This document shows positions 1-13,729 of a stretch of 64,000 bases of DNA, in pieces; position 1 is the first letter of the stretch; the number at the start of each line of letters is the position of its first letter. A program made the translations under genes and the position numbers. The notes under the pieces were generated by a model. That model saw nothing but the letters and a program-made list of their open reading frames with translations, made no database searches and was not told the origin of the DNA. Source of the stretch: Gracilariopsis chorda (Eukaryota > Rhodophyta > Florideophyceae > Gracilariales > Gracilariaceae); the NCBI GenBank assembly GCA_003194525.1, contig NBIV01000025.1:124001-188000 (forward strand), read 5' to 3'.

Positions 1-1689
1 TTTCAATCTAGTTCAAAAGCAGAATTTCTGTTTGCATACTTTTCAATTACTATAACGAGAGAAGCTCCACGTCCAAATTCATCTAGAGCTTGATCAAATT
101 TTGAAGACAGTATACCCAACACTGGAGGGGATAGAGTGAACTCATGTGGCATGAGCTACAGCGATGGAGGTTGCTGTGTCTACAATAGTGGAGCACGACA
201 GGGAGCTAAAAGACCTTGGCAACTACCAGGTCCCACCACTCCAGATGAGGTGGAGAGAAACGAAATTGGAGCTACGCGCAGGCATTCATTGTTCCAACTG
301 TGGAAGAGGACGAAATTATGGCTATACCTATGTTGGTCGAAAATGCGGGCATTACAAGCATGCTGCCACAAGTCATTCTATTTCAACAGCTCTACCAACA
401 TCCTGTCCAGTATGCAGATTGTTAGAGTTCTCGAGATGCTTTACGTCCAGCACGTTTCCACCTTCGCGGCCCCCAACTCTCTCAGCGATGCTTAGGCCTC
501 CTACAGACCATTAACGTAGAACAGTCGTGGAGAAACATGCGCGATACGCTCAGCCCCAAGCTGAAGAAGAAAAGTGGGTGCCCGTGGAGATCGAATTGGA
601 AAAGGATGAGATGACTCCCAGTCACTCAGAGCCGCTGCTTCAAGCTCGTCTGCCACAAGCTGAAGGAGAAAAAACAGAAGGCCATTCCAATAAGATTGGA
701 AGAGGCTGAGATTACTATTGCTCCATCACAGCCACCGCCGCATTCTGCTCTCCCTCAAATTAATGAAGAGCACCGGAGGGCTGGTGTAACAAATTTCACC
801 GAAAATGAAATCACCCCCGTTCTACCAAAGCCACAGCAGCAGTTGCAGCTGCTACAATGGACACAGCAGGACCTTGATTACATGATCAATCATTATTTTG
901 GATGTCCTGATTGAAGACTATGTCACGTAAAGTATTCGTGCCAACCCGTGGAAGCCCATGCGTGCAAAATTCTAGCGACTCATGCAAGATAACCATCGTT
1001 TGAGGCGCCTCACACTGCAGGTCAATGGCAATTCAGAACATATAGTGCCCTCCAAAATGCTCCCTCCCTCTCCATAACTAGTATGGTTTTTGCGAATTCA
1101 TGGCTGCAAGTATTGTATTTGTGATGTGCTTGGAAAACACACTACTGGGCTGTGCTTTGAAATGAGAAATTTTTCTGGAGGCGACGTTAGGCTCCGCACA
1201 AGGCATTGAAACGGACTTCCTTGCAGTCTGTGTAGTCTTAGAGCACTTTGATTTCATTTTAGAAACTTTGATGCAGTCTTCGCAACGACCTAAGAGTTCA
1301 TAGGCTTGTCATATTTGAACGCCACGATCCTGTCTTTCCAAGAAGTGATAAAAACGCTGCTGTCACCCTTCCCATGCACAACATGAACAACTCTCACCAC
1401 AGCTTTCCGTGAAGTATGGGTCTGCCTCTGTTGCATGCATCCCCAGAGAAGTACTTCCATGCCCGGAAGATGCGTGTGCGCGTATATGGGTGATTCCATG
1501 CGCTGGAAATGACGCATACTATCTCATGTAATACTGTTGATCTATTCCTTCTATTTCAAATGTATATCCAGGTTCTGGCTGGACGTCCAGATGATGTCCA
1601 CAAAACTAAGAAAATTGCATGCACGTCAAGGTCCTTGATGGTTCGGAGCCATTCGGTCATAAATCGTGAATGATATTGTGCTTGTAATA

Positions 1690-1759
1690 CTCTGATGATA
1701 AACAGTTAGTCATACGTAGAATATCACCCGTGATTTCCTACCTTTGGAATCACTCTGAT
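1690..1759 (+). repeat. Dispersed 70-bp repeat, copy 1
   Basis: Aligns without gaps to 8005-8074 in the same orientation. Both copies share the blocks ctctgatg, acagttagt, atacgta, gtgattt and ggaatcact. This is probably a fragment of an old dispersed element; its full extent is unclear because the flanks diverge. Confidence 0.6.
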
Positions 1760-3153
1760 TGGGCACGCCTATTCACCGTGCATCTACGATGATCTTCTCT
1801 GGGATCGCACGATCCGCGTTCTACTTTCAGTTGGTTCTTTCCGCACATCAACTTAATAGGCATCGTCTTCAGGTTGTACAATGCGATATAGGCCAAGCCA
1901 GGTATGGTGCGCCAGCGGTACTTATGCATGTGTGGCGCACTATCCCTAGTCAGGAGATCTTCTCAAGGTGTCGCGGTCATGCTCTCTTGCGAGGTAGGCG
2001 CAGTGACAGGGCCCTCTGCACCACAAAGTCTTCGGGTGTGAAACCAAGGTGGCTTCTGGCTATACTGACGTATTTGTCACCGAGGATCGGGCTACCAGGG
2101 GGTCGACTTATTGCAAAGACCCGTGTTAGCGGTGTCCAGCTCACGTGGAATCCAAGGTAAAAAGGGAAAATTGAAAAGAGAACCAAGGAAAAAGGTACAG
2201 CACGGTGGGTCGTGCGGAAAGCGGAAAGAAAGCCAGCGGTGAGGGTGTTGCTTATTCAGCAAGCATTGCAAATTTCAATACTGAGTCAAACTCCCATGTG
2301 TTCCAACAATGAGAAACTAACCAAAATGGCAACAACAGCTAACCAAGGGCGAGCACACAGGATAAAACAGATCAATGGTTCTAGTTGATACTCTGCTAGT
2401 GAGTATAACGGAACCGGACGCAGTGAAACCCCAAAAAGAGTTACTCACTTCGCGCAGGCGATAAACTTAAAGCCTAATCACAGCTTTTCTTTACTTCAGG
2501 ATGAAACGGCAGGGCCGTCCTCCCTTAAGTACTATTGGGTCATAATAAAACTAACAATACTACTACTGTAGTATACAACAATCATGTTCCACACATTTGT
2601 GTCACTAGGCGGCACGGCCTGTCACGGGGCAACAAGACATGTGTGAACCATGCCAGCCATGAACATTGTCCGTACGCTCACCACGCGTCCATATACAGAT
2701 ATCATAAAAATCACTCATGAAAGTTCCACAAGTACCAAATAAAATTTGTACAGAATTCCACCCGAAATTCTAATGGTCCACTAATACCTGATATGAACCG
2801 ATCCCACGTTGGTACTGAATCATTCATGATCTAGCTCGCCTAGATAGCATGCGCAAACGCATTGCTCTACACCATGATTACTACGCAACAGCAACCCAAA
2901 GATGCAGAAACCACCGTGGATATCATAGTGCGAGCAGCGGAACAAGGAGTAGTCGTGCGTGGATATGAAAAAATTCGAAGTGCTAAAATCAGTGCTTTTC
3001 ATGCAGTTACAGGCCCTCTCTGTGCACGTGCTCCTGGCCCCGCCAGCCATGATGAGAGTGCCCGTCGTTGACCTGACTAGGCGGTGCGGAGTCCACTCTC
3101 AAATACTGTGCCGGGTAAGACGAGCCGTAACAGAAGAGCAAGCCATAGCAATG

Positions 3154-3202
3154 GCTGCTGGAGCTGGAGCTGCTGGAGCTGCTGGAGCTGCTGGAGCTGC
3201 TG
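3154..3202 (+). repeat. Short tandem repeat, 9-bp period (gctgctgga)
   Basis: About five units of gctgctgga, slightly imperfect at the left end. Several frames through it appear open only because the repeat contains no stop codon (Ala/Gly, Ser or Gln/Leu runs), so no gene is called here. Confidence 0.85.
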
Positions 3203-6200
3203 TAGATGGGACAAATACAAATTTGGCAAACGCTGCACAAGTGTAGTACCAATTTCTAAAACTCCCATCCAAGCTTGCAGAGAAAGAAAATTTACATCTT
3301 CTCTACCAGTACGGCGATAAGCACAAAACGCCTCACATAGGCGTAGTTCTAGATGCAAGAAACTCCACACTGCAAAATCCAGGTCTCAGCATCGACTAGT
3401 AGAGCTTTCGGAAGCCCACCAGAACTGAGCAAGTGAAGCAACGAATGTAATTAGACCAAAACCTTCTGTACAGGTACGCGGTTGATTCATATTTGAATGA
3501 TTCGCACCCACACGAACATTAAGGATAAGTCATTGTATTCATGGACAGAACAACAGGCAGGCCTTGTACAAGAGCGAGAGACTCATCCATTAAAACAGCA
3601 ACCCGTTCACATTTCACCATCATTGTTTTGCAAATGAGTCGTATCTCTCTGCCCGGTCACTTGGTCAACGCAGCATCGTAGTGGAACATTTGTCCCAGGG
3701 GTATACCATCAGCAGTGGCGCAAATAGAACTGCCTTATATCTTAATTACAATCCTCATGGACATCTAGCGAGCGATATTCATTCTCTTGGTATGGACTTC
3801 AGCAATCATACCGCATGTACGGCGCACAGTACCTGCCTTTCACACTTACCCATATATATCTGATTTTAAAGGTGTATAAGCAGAAATCAAAGAAATTATG
3901 AGAGGCCTGGGAAGGAACTACACGCCCGTATGTCAAATGAAGTTTTGGATATTACATCAGAGATTGACTTCAAAGAGCGCTACACCTCTCAACAGCACAT
4001 CCTCCTGTTGCTAGAGGAGGGCGTACTTGAAGAAGTTGATGTTATTGAAGAGCTGTTTCGTGCAGATTAACCTCCTTCCGGTGTAAATGAAATGTTGCGC
4101 GTACTGAGGCTGTTCTTTCATAGACAATCCTGCTCTTTCGATTGTCAGATTCACGCTCGAGTGTAAACGTTTGGATACGGCGGCACCATGATTGTGCCAG
4201 AGACGTACATTGAATAGGTTTCCAATCGCCTGATCTACTACAGAAAGAGGCAGCAAGTCTATAAAATTGTGCCTTACAATTCAACTCTGACGAAGAAGTA
4301 CCGAAATCACACCAAACCAGAACACGCGCAGTGATTGTAAACCGTGACTTATCTGACGATGTAAGCCTTTAAAGGGCCAAAATTAAAAGAGATGGCGCTC
4401 AATGTGAGCATTGTCAATGAGACCGGCCTGCAGAAATAGCAGCAAAAGGATGCGCAGCTTTACAACGACATTCGTGCGGTGTGCGTGTGGTGCGTACTGT
4501 GAGCACAACTTGAAAAATCTTTCGGGTTTCGCCATTTCCACATTTTATCTCCAGTACTGCCACGAGTCATTTACATTTAACGTGAACAAACACTTCTGGG
4601 GACCGGTCCAGATCAGATCCACTCAGTATGGCAGCCTTTTGCGTTAGAGAGATACTTTCCAAGGCCCCAATCATATGCAAAAAAGTATATGTCTTGTACT
4701 CTGAGAATATGAGTTTGTATCATTACTTTCCTGCATCTTTGGGTAACCAACATTCCAAAGTTCACACTGAGATTCCCACCGGCAACTGAGATCCGCCTAC
4801 GTACGTGGTAGAGCGCACAGCTTTCGACCGGTGCGTCGCCAGGATAAGAGATGTGTCACTGTCAGACATTAAGCTCTTTGATCTTTGCCTGCTGTTCATG
4901 AATCACTACTCGAGCACTTATAAAGATGCAAGGAATTTTAATGGCCAGCACTATGAAACGGCTCGTGAAACAGCGATTGCAATTGAACTGCTTGCGCAAC
5001 GAACAGATTTTGGTGTGGTGTTTCATGAAACAATGCAGAACTACAGCAGTTACACACAACTATGAAGTTTGGTTGGTGCACAGCAACAGCAATGCCATGA
5101 CATAGAAAATAGCCGCGATATAGATAGAAGCGTTGAGCAACAACAAAAGAAAAAATACATCGACGTTTGGTAGAGGTCTCAAACCGGAACTGTGTCAGAC
5201 GTTTTAGCGGCCCAGACTTTGCTCGCAGCACGTGCAGCAAGATGTTGTAGCATTTACTGAGACAAATCGGGCTGCACCAACCCGAGACGTGGGCGTGACG
5301 CGAAATTCATCAACGTTGCTGGCAGAACGGGCGAGGCTAAACCTGTGGCGATAAATAGTGGTTCACACCCTTACTGTCACATATGAATACCTATCTCCGA
5401 TGCAAAAGGTATCACTCTCCTCTGGAATAGTATTTTTAAGCCGGATAGTTTTACAGAAGGGAGACCTTTCTATCGACCTTAAATCTGAGTTCAAAATGGA
5501 AAACGTCATGTATTATGAAACCGATAACTTTTTCCTGGATAGTGAAGTCATGGAGGAAACGATTAGAAGAAAGAATCAGAAATAGAATGATACTGCTAGA
5601 ATTGGCAGTGACAGAAGTCTCTGTTGCAGTATGATTGAATCCGGTGCCATGCGCATTGGTCTTAATTCTAGTTTGGATTAAGTACCAGTTAACAGTTGCA
5701 GCGCAAAAGCACATAACCCTAGTAGCTTCTAATTTGAATTGGAAGGTCAGAGAAAGACAGCCAGTGGAGTGGAAGTGCTCATTGAATGCCGAATGCACTG
5801 AGCGTGGCACGGATTCCAGAACAAATCACTTCTTTTACGAATTAGACGTTTCAAAATGATCAGAGGAGCGCAGATTTGACAGAAGAGGAGATTCATGGTG
5901 GTTCTAGAATTTGAGACATTTTTTCGACAGACAGAATTCAAAACTGGCGCCTTGAAGGTGTGGCCAACAATTTATATGGGAAGAAAATATTCGCGCGTTT
6001 GAGTATGTTGGAAATGCGAACATCACCTGTTAGGCAAAGCCGATCGTTGTTGGTGCCAGGCATACCATTCACTCGCATGGGGCTTCGAAGAAAAGCGGAA
6101 AGCGCTCCTGAGTCGCTACATGTGTAAAATGGCATGGGGGACAGTATTGCAGTTATAAGAAGATGAAAGCGTGGCTAGGTACAGTTAGAGCTGAGCGTGA

Positions 6201-8004
6201 ATACTTCATTTGGACAACCTTGATGTTCAATCACTGTTCTTGCTTGTTTGCTCCTCTGTATCTGGACAGACCATGGGACGATAACGCTGTATTAGCGCAG
6301 TGACAGTTTTCATGCATATCTGTAGAGGTCCAGGCTGCCCGCTGCGAACTACTATTTTGCCCTCACGCCTCATTTTTTCCACATTGTACCACATTTTCCA
6401 GTGTCCTGTCTGAGAGCACTAAGCATCCGAGGACCACCTCTGCTTCTCCACTGCACTCTTCTCGCTTTCACTGATTTACTTCTCTGCTGTTTCGTTTTAA
6501 GCATTCTAACTTTCTCAATCTGCCTCTCCTTCCAATTCTTTTTCTGTCTGTTCTCTTTGTATCCAACTTTAAGTATACGTCTCACCGAGTCGCTGACCGC
6601 ACATCAATTTTCATGCACTTCTTGCACTGTGGCATGTATGAAATTAAAGAGTTCTTTCAGAACAAAGATAACCACAACATGCCAAAAATACTAAGACTAA
6701 AGCTATCAACAACTGCAACGACTTTGCTCTAAACACGAACAGTATTAGTCCTACATTCAACATTTCCCATTTCCGTCAACAATAGCTTGGCAAACGGCGC
6801 ACGATATTTGCCTCTCCTCAGTGGCATCAGGAAATTTATAGCCCAGCTATTGTAAGATTTTCTGCCACCATGGATCCAGCCGTGCATTTTGAGTTCACCT
6901 CTTCTATACGCTTCAATGTATGATTGAACTATATACGTACTGCCATCCCAAAACTGGCTACACACTCTAATGACATGTAATTTCATCGGTATACCATTCT
7001 GTACAATGAGACTGGTTAGGGTTCAAAATAGCTATGGCTCTATACTGAGAGACGTAAAGCATTCCAGAATTTATGAGGCTGAAATTTCATATCTTGTGTT
7101 CTTTTGTGCAAGCACTTCTAATGAATACGAGCACCAAGGCACAAAAGATCACACGGACGTATTTGAGTGGTACCAGTACATTAAAAACGAAGAGTTAATG
7201 CATTGGCAGTGTTGAATAGATTGAAACCCAATATGGTTGATATTGCAAAAAGAAAAGCAGTGAATAGATGGGAACAGAAACATTCATGATCATTACGGTT
7301 CAGGAAAAACATAAAGAGCTTGCATGGGGAAAAAAGAGAATGCGAAGAGCATGGTGCTTTTTAAAGAATATTATGACATCATGAGCGCGCGGATATCAAA
7401 GTCGCATCTACCATGTCGCATTCGAGACTATACGAAAAAAGTGAGAATTCTAGGTGCACATTTGGCATAGTCGAGGAAGAGAGTCTAAAAACGGATTATT
7501 GTTTCTGCACATTCAAAATAAGTACAAAGGGCAGACCTCCTTGCACTACGAAGACAGAAGCCCAGTTGGGTGCGGATATTGAGACCTCAACGCAACGCCT
7601 ATTTGTACATCATATCGCAGTACCTCAATTTCACGTTATGAAGGCATACAGCTATATACTTTCTTACATAAGTTCCTGCTATGAATGGTACTTAGAACAC
7701 ACTTGATATTCTTCTTCTGTATTCTATGTGCCTTGTTTTTGGCTCCCCTTTTTTGCTATTTGAATGGCTTATGAGCAGCTGGAGTAGTAGAATCTGAAAG
7801 CGAGATGGTTCTCTTCGTGTGATTTTGAGCAATACCCTTGATTTTTCGAATACTCTTGGCCAAACTTCCATTTCTTTGTGTTTTCGAAATGTTTTGCTTG
7901 CTTGCTACCTGTCTTATTCTGAACAGTGTTGCTTGCAAGTCATTTTTCTTTATTTTTCGGGACCCTTCGGAAGCCCAGCGTGAATTATGGATGTGCATAT
8001 GACA

Positions 8005-8074
8005 CTCTGATGGTAGACAGTTAGTGATACGTAGGATAGCACGCGTGATTTCATACGCGCGGAATCACTCAGAT
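8005..8074 (+). repeat. Dispersed 70-bp repeat, copy 2
   Basis: Gapless partner of 1690-1759, same orientation, with scattered substitutions. Separated from copy 1 by about 6.2 kb. Confidence 0.6.
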
Positions 8075-10198
8075 GTGTGCATCCCCATCCAACGCACATC
8101 CACGTGCTTATCTTGTTCTATTATGGAACGATGGGTTTGTCCATTTTGGTTCCAGTGTTCAGGCAGACCTGAGAAGCTTGTTAACGTTTCACCAATGCAC
8201 GGCCATCGACATGATGCAAGTATACATAGATTCCCAATGGGAACAGGCACATTTCGATGGGTCACAAATTGCATAGCCCGGTATATTGCTATGATAGTGG
8301 CTCATGTCAAGCGACAAACGTCGAGCTTCGTAATAGCTATCTAAAAAAGAATAGAACTGAGAACGATACAAGGTTACAAGTGATCGGACACGAACTACCT
8401 GAAACTAGTCGTGGAAGCGATTTGCTCGACAATGAGAGGGAAGCAAGTGAAAAGATTGAGATGATCCCGGTCTGGACATGAGTAGCCAAGAGAGCAGAAG
8501 AGTGAAACCTGGTTCTACCCCTTAAAATGCTCATGTTACGAAATCACACGAGTAGGCACGCCTGGAAGAGAGACTGCAATCAACAGATGAGTACGGCCAT
8601 CGTGTAGATCCGAAAGTAGCTAACATGATGGCTATCGGCAATAAAGGGCACAGCATTTCAGAAGCCTCGGAAGCGGTAACTTGCAGTAAGCCTACATCTC
8701 GGATCCTTCACCAAAAGCTATTCCTTGATACGAAGTTAGCTGTGGTGATGAACGCGGCTGGTGGAATTATATCAGTGGAAGCTTAAGATATAATCATTCA
8801 GTCAACTCAAAATGGTCTGTATGGCGATGAAGTCCTGGCTAAAGGTCTATTATGAGAGTAGTTGTAACTACACTTCGAAGAACAGGTTTTTAGAGTACCC
8901 AGATTGGTGCGTTGGATACAAAAAGAAAGGAACTTGGTACATCTGTGCTATCGTTTTGAGCTAGAAGAGGTGACAATAGAGGCAATTCCGTGACAAATGG
9001 GCTTCCCTGCAAAGAGTTAGAAGACCGGGCGAACAGCCATGAGTTTCACCGGCGAAAATGAACGGAATCTTCTTAGATTACCCTATTTACAGGAGACACG
9101 GTTTTCATGAACCTTCAAAAAAATAATATTCCCTTCTGGACCGAATAACAGGAGCTTAAACCGTTGGATAACGATTAAAGTGGAGACAAATTTCAATATA
9201 TTCATCTCTTATCTCGCTTTGAGGAAATTTTGCGTGATGGAAAGATTTGTACCCAGCTCTATTCTTAGTGAAAAAATAGTATCTTAGAAAGTAGGATTGT
9301 GAGAGACTATTTTGATGATGATTACTACAAATGCCTGGTTTAAGCGCATGGTAGCGAAGAGAATTTAAAGTTGGATATCTGTGCTTCTGCATCAGCATAC
9401 GGCGTTTCTGTCTTCAAAAACGGAACGCAAATCTTTCACATGGCTGACGCTGTTAAATTCAATTCGCCTCTATCTTTCCGTTACATGCCTCACAAAATGC
9501 TACGGATTGACTTTATACCTAGCCCTTCGCAACCGAAGAATTTCTATTCCATTCTGAGTGCTGTTGTTGGAAAACATCTTGAGGCACTGAACAATGATGG
9601 TATAGCTTTCTGATCCTGCTATATTCTTGGTCGCAACGTTCGGTGTAAATTGATGGGTTTTTGGGGTGAACAAAGAGCTATTTTGGCAGTCTCAGGCTTG
9701 GATATTAGCAATGAAAGAGCACAGTTTAGAACTTGATTCATACGTGGGGTTGTGGACTGTCACAAACACTATTCTTACATGATTCAAAGAAAGAATTCTC
9801 CAAAGAGTTTAAGTGAGTGTCCATAATCTCTAGAAATGGTACGACACATAGAATCTGCAGATGAAGACAGTAGTAGAAGTTGTGTTAAGGTTATTCGAGC
9901 TCTGTATGCAAATTCTCCTAGAACCAAGGTGGAAAAATACAGTGGGATAAGGGAAGTGTAGCGCAATCTATCGTGTAATTGAACCAAGAATTATTGGTGG
10001 TGACACAAATTTGTTGTGGTTCCATTGTGGAATGGTTTGCTTTGCTAGTCTCAGTTTTAGTGGTAACCCTGAAAAGGCCTCAATTTGGGAAAGGGCTTAA
10101 TTTGGCACAGCCTTCTCTAGCTTTGGTGGGTTGCTTGTAGCTCATAAACAACTCACAGATAGGCTCCCAAACCCGCCGCGGTAGTATAGCGTCACCCC
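8075..10198. other. Decayed DNA with possible helix-turn-helix remnant
   Basis: No intact gene. Around 8605-8790 on the plus strand a frame reads GHSISEASEAVTCSKPTSR, which has the spacing of a transposase-type helix-turn-helix. The frame stops at a TAA shortly after and nothing downstream supports a family call. A second open stretch at about 9371-9613 (80 codons) is protein-like but unassigned. Confidence 0.3.
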
Positions 10199-11892
10199 TT
10201 GAGAAAGTACGTAGCGTCCCAAGACAAAACACCCACCATGCCAATATCAATGCCACGCGACACGTCCAAAGTAAAGGCCAACCACATACGGCGAGAATAT
10301 TTGCAGGCACCCTGCCGTGAAGAAGCAAACTTAATCAGACAGCACCATACTGTTGCAGACGTTTCAGCAGCAACGTCAATTAGCAACCGCACTATCCATC
10401 GCATCAAAAAAGCAATAAGAGAAAGCCAAAAACAGACACTCCACCGACTGCTTACCCCAACAAAGCACTATGCGGGACGCAAACCAGTTCTGAGTTCCTC
10501 AAGAATATGGTAGTGAACGCGCGATTTTTGCGTCTGAGCGAGCTTCCACCATTGGGTAGCATGAAATGCGCTCCATGATGGTGCAAGTTGCTAACGATGG
10601 CCATAAGAATTTCAAAAACAAATTGCCGTCCATGTGGGCTCTACGCTCGTTTTGGAAAAAAAAGGCCATTGACAATGCGGAGGACGGAAAACGTAGTACT
10701 AAAACGCATTAACCCGCAAAAAACAGAACATCTCCAGACTTTTTTTGATGTGATAAATAACGTCAGGCGAGAGATGCCAGACATCTTTAAAGATGAGCGA
10801 AAAATCTGGAACCTTGATGAAACAGCTCTATCAGCCTCATACGGACGTCTTTATAGGACATTTAGTGCAGCGGACCGGAGAAGCGGCGGCCTGCAAATGA
10901 AATTGAAAGACAATGGGAAGCATCTCACGTCTGTTATAATAGATTGTGCTGCAGGTCACACAGCACCAATGTTTCTCATTGCACAAGGGAAGAAGCCAGT
11001 GAAAAACTAGATGAAACCGGTACAAGAACAGGTAAACGGAAAGCTACCAGCAGCTTACCAATGGCTAGGGGAGGAAGATTGGCTTCTCAAGGCCACTAAA
11101 ATCTCGTGCAGTACCAAAGGATCGATCAGCCAGGATTTACTCTCAGATGTAGTTATTTACTTCAACTATTTTGCACCCAAGTTTGTTCAGCAAGTAGAAA
11201 AGATTCTCCTGTACATTGATGGACATAGTTCATGAAAGGGATTGGATTGGATCGATGCTGCCCTGGCCAAAAATATTTAGGTGATTGAACTCCCTGCCAA
11301 CACTTCTCACTTGCTCCAATGCTGTGACTAATGCAAAAACAAAATGTTCAAATAACAAGCCAGAAAAGCATTGGATATGTTCCTGTATACTGGTGCGTAC
11401 ATTAATGGAAACCTGTTTGTAAAAATGAAACTGGCTGCCAGTGCATGCAGGTCCATGGATGCGGCTCTTGTTGTGAAGGGCTTTTATAACTGTGGATTAT
11501 ACCCCTTAGATACGGAGAAGATCATGAGTTGTGCCACAACGTCAGCTCTGAAACCAAAAGAGAACACAAAGGTTCACCTTCAGGACACTGAAAGTCGAAG
11601 AATTGCCGACAACACCATTGCACAGAGATTGCGTGAAATAGTGGGGAAGGTGAGAGATTCCAGTGATTTTCCCCGTCAAATCGAGAATTTACTGCAACAG
11701 AATCCCTCTGCAAATTGTGTTATATGGCGCCCGGAGCCTCTCATAACGCCAACCAAAGCAAGGCCTGGTGCCAACCCGGGCGATGCTCCTGCTCTGAGAC
11801 TCACGAATAGAATTTTTGTGACACGTAACGCCAGTTTGTTGGCCATTGATGCAATGGGGTCTGCGTCGGTTTCGACTGGAGAAAACAAATAG
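10199..11892 (+). pseudogene. pogo/Tigger-like (DDE_1) transposase pseudogene
   Basis: Decayed transposase of the pogo/Tigger type, which would cut and paste DNA with a DDE/DDD active site. The N-terminal part (10199-10513) holds a helix-turn-helix (VSAATSISNRTIHRIKKAI). The chain then passes through a second frame and continues in a third from 10588. There I see the first catalytic block IWNLDETAL (about 10807), the second YIDGHSS (about 11215), the classic block LPANTSHLLQCCD (about 11290) and a C-terminal GLYPLDTEKI block (about 11495). In-frame stops occur after DGHSS (TGA, 11233-11235), before VIELPAN (TAG), after QCCD (TAA) and later (TAA), and at least one frameshift lies between 10513 and 10588. 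The element is dead. I did not identify terminal inverted repeats. Confidence 0.85.
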
Positions 11893-13621
11893 AATGGTGG
11901 TGAGTACGAAGAGAATTTTGGTCCGTACCAATAAAATGGAGGTCAGTTGTATATAAAGAAAGTTCCGTAGGTGGCTCCTGCGCGTAGTGCTGTAGATTTT
12001 CACGACATATCTATTGCATTCTGGCCGTAAAGGACCAGGAAAGCCCCAAGGGCGGGCACCGAATCGGCAGCGCAGAACGAAGCCACTTCAGCGTTGCTTG
12101 CTATGAATCACTTCCAATAACGAGGAAAGTGGTGCAGCTCTACCATCTGCCAAATCAAGCCCTTGGCGACCAGCGGGTGTTTACCCCTTAAAAAATTGTT
12201 CAAATATGTGCGTGTTTGCTTACATTTTGGCCTTTTTTCAGGCATAGATTCTCTACCAAATTGAGCCCTTGTGAGAGCTAGCCAGTGCGGCTGGAAAAAC
12301 ACATTTGATACGTGCCTGAACCAGAATGGGTAGAACTCAGATAGTTTTCGTATATGGGTGACGACACTTTTGGTCACCACCAAGAACTAATAAATGTATC
12401 CGAGTTACACTCAATATTCTAGTGCTTCTTGAAAATCAATTGTCCTGCAATGAATCATTCACCTTCGACAGTTTTGGTTTCATTGAGAGTTGTCACCGCG
12501 TACGGCTGCACGGATTCATCCACATAAAATCTATGGAAATGAGTTATTTGCAGAATGCTTCAAGATCATACAGAGACGGCCCTATATTCGGAATAACCAC
12601 AGCCATTCTCTCATTGGCAGGGATGGAATGGAGCTCTTGGACCGATATCGTAGTACCAGAGTCCGTTCAAATAGTGATAACGGTAAATGACTCCGATTTC
12701 TTTTAAAATACTATTTTTCAGAAGGCACGAAGAGCTCAGAACTAGCGAAGTGATTAGAATACTGCATGGTGCTGACAAGATCATTTTTTAGTGTGAAGTA
12801 AGCTTTTAAATTGTCAGGGACACAATGAAGGTGGGTATATACTGTGATGCTGGAGGAAGAGATCAAAGAGAGCTGTAAGAAAAAGCAACCCGTTTTGAGG
12901 CCATGGATATAGAATTATATGAAGATGAGAGGTTCTGGGACGTCTACTATGTTCATCTCTTCCATTTGACGCGGCACAAGCTACAATTCGTTGCAGCTGG
13001 TTTATGGGGAGTTAGAAAGGGAGATGGACACTACAAAGTAACATTTATCCACTGCTCAAAGCCCCTGGAGGTAGCAGAACAGGGTCAAGGCTTCTGAAGT
13101 GTAGTACGAAAGACCGCCTTTTTGAGCGTAGTAATGAAGGATATTATACTACGTGGTTTATCTCCATGCTTGAGCATATACTGGTTATTATACTAGCATA
13201 GGGCTTAAAAGCAACTTTACGTCTCCAGGTACGAGGCTACTGACGTACGTGATCAGCACCTCCAGTTTTCCAGGATAGTACAGCCGGGAGAAAAAGGACT
13301 TGACAGAATGAATTAAAGTCTCAATGAATGTAGACACCTTTGAACGGGTATTGGATATCATTCCCAATTTTTATGAATTAGCTGCACTAATCTAATACCG
13401 GAATCTAAAAAGATTACATTAAATGGACACAAGCAGTATCCGAAAAGTGCATCTACGTGGCAAAAGGTTCCTCGCTTATGATATATAAGAACCGTGTTTC
13501 GATTCCCAAAGATAGTTTTTTATCCAGAGGATGATGTCAGCTCCAAGCCTGGCATGTTGAGTTGATTACGTTCTTCACCATTGTTCTATTCGGAAATGTT
13601 GCGAGGACTATCTCTAGTTTT
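11893..13621. other. Decayed DNA, no supportable gene
   Basis: Two open stretches (12422-12706 and 12903-13097, plus strand) are under 100 codons and match no family I recognise. No splice-supported gene structure is visible. Confidence 0.5.
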
Positions 13622-13729
13622 TGTAAGCACTGAAAGCGGGGGAAGGCGCGATGGTATCGTTTACAGAGACTTGGCTTGCTTATGAATAGTCCGGTCAACC
13701 GCCAGCGGTACTGCACTGTGCGGTCTGAC
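13622..13729 (-). repeat. 3' LTR of the split copia element
   Basis: Aligns without gaps to 29052-29159 over 108 bp at roughly 80% identity by eye. On the minus strand it ends in CA. The shared block caccgctagcgg-like core (agcggtactg on plus) and gcttatga are the best-conserved parts. The LTR is short, so the outer edge on the RNase H side is uncertain by a few bases. Confidence 0.75.

Larger units (their letters stand above)
1..8004. other. Gene-poor decayed DNA, no supportable gene
   Basis: I find no open frame with a recognisable domain, splice structure or gene-like composition. All open frames are below about 135 codons. A few, around 4.8, 5.4, 6.7 and 7.0 kb, read like ordered protein for 60-85 residues, so they may be debris of old mobile elements, but I cannot assign any of them. 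The stretch holds one half of a dispersed 70-bp repeat and one short 9-bp-period tandem repeat, listed separately. Confidence 0.6.

Noticed and set aside
3077-3370. Overlapping ORFs with Ser, Leu/Gln or Ala/Gly runs
   Set aside because: Produced by the 9-bp tandem repeat, open in several frames on both strands.
8605-8790. Helix-turn-helix of a second transposase
   Set aside because: Only about 25 residues fit; no catalytic block follows, so no family is named.
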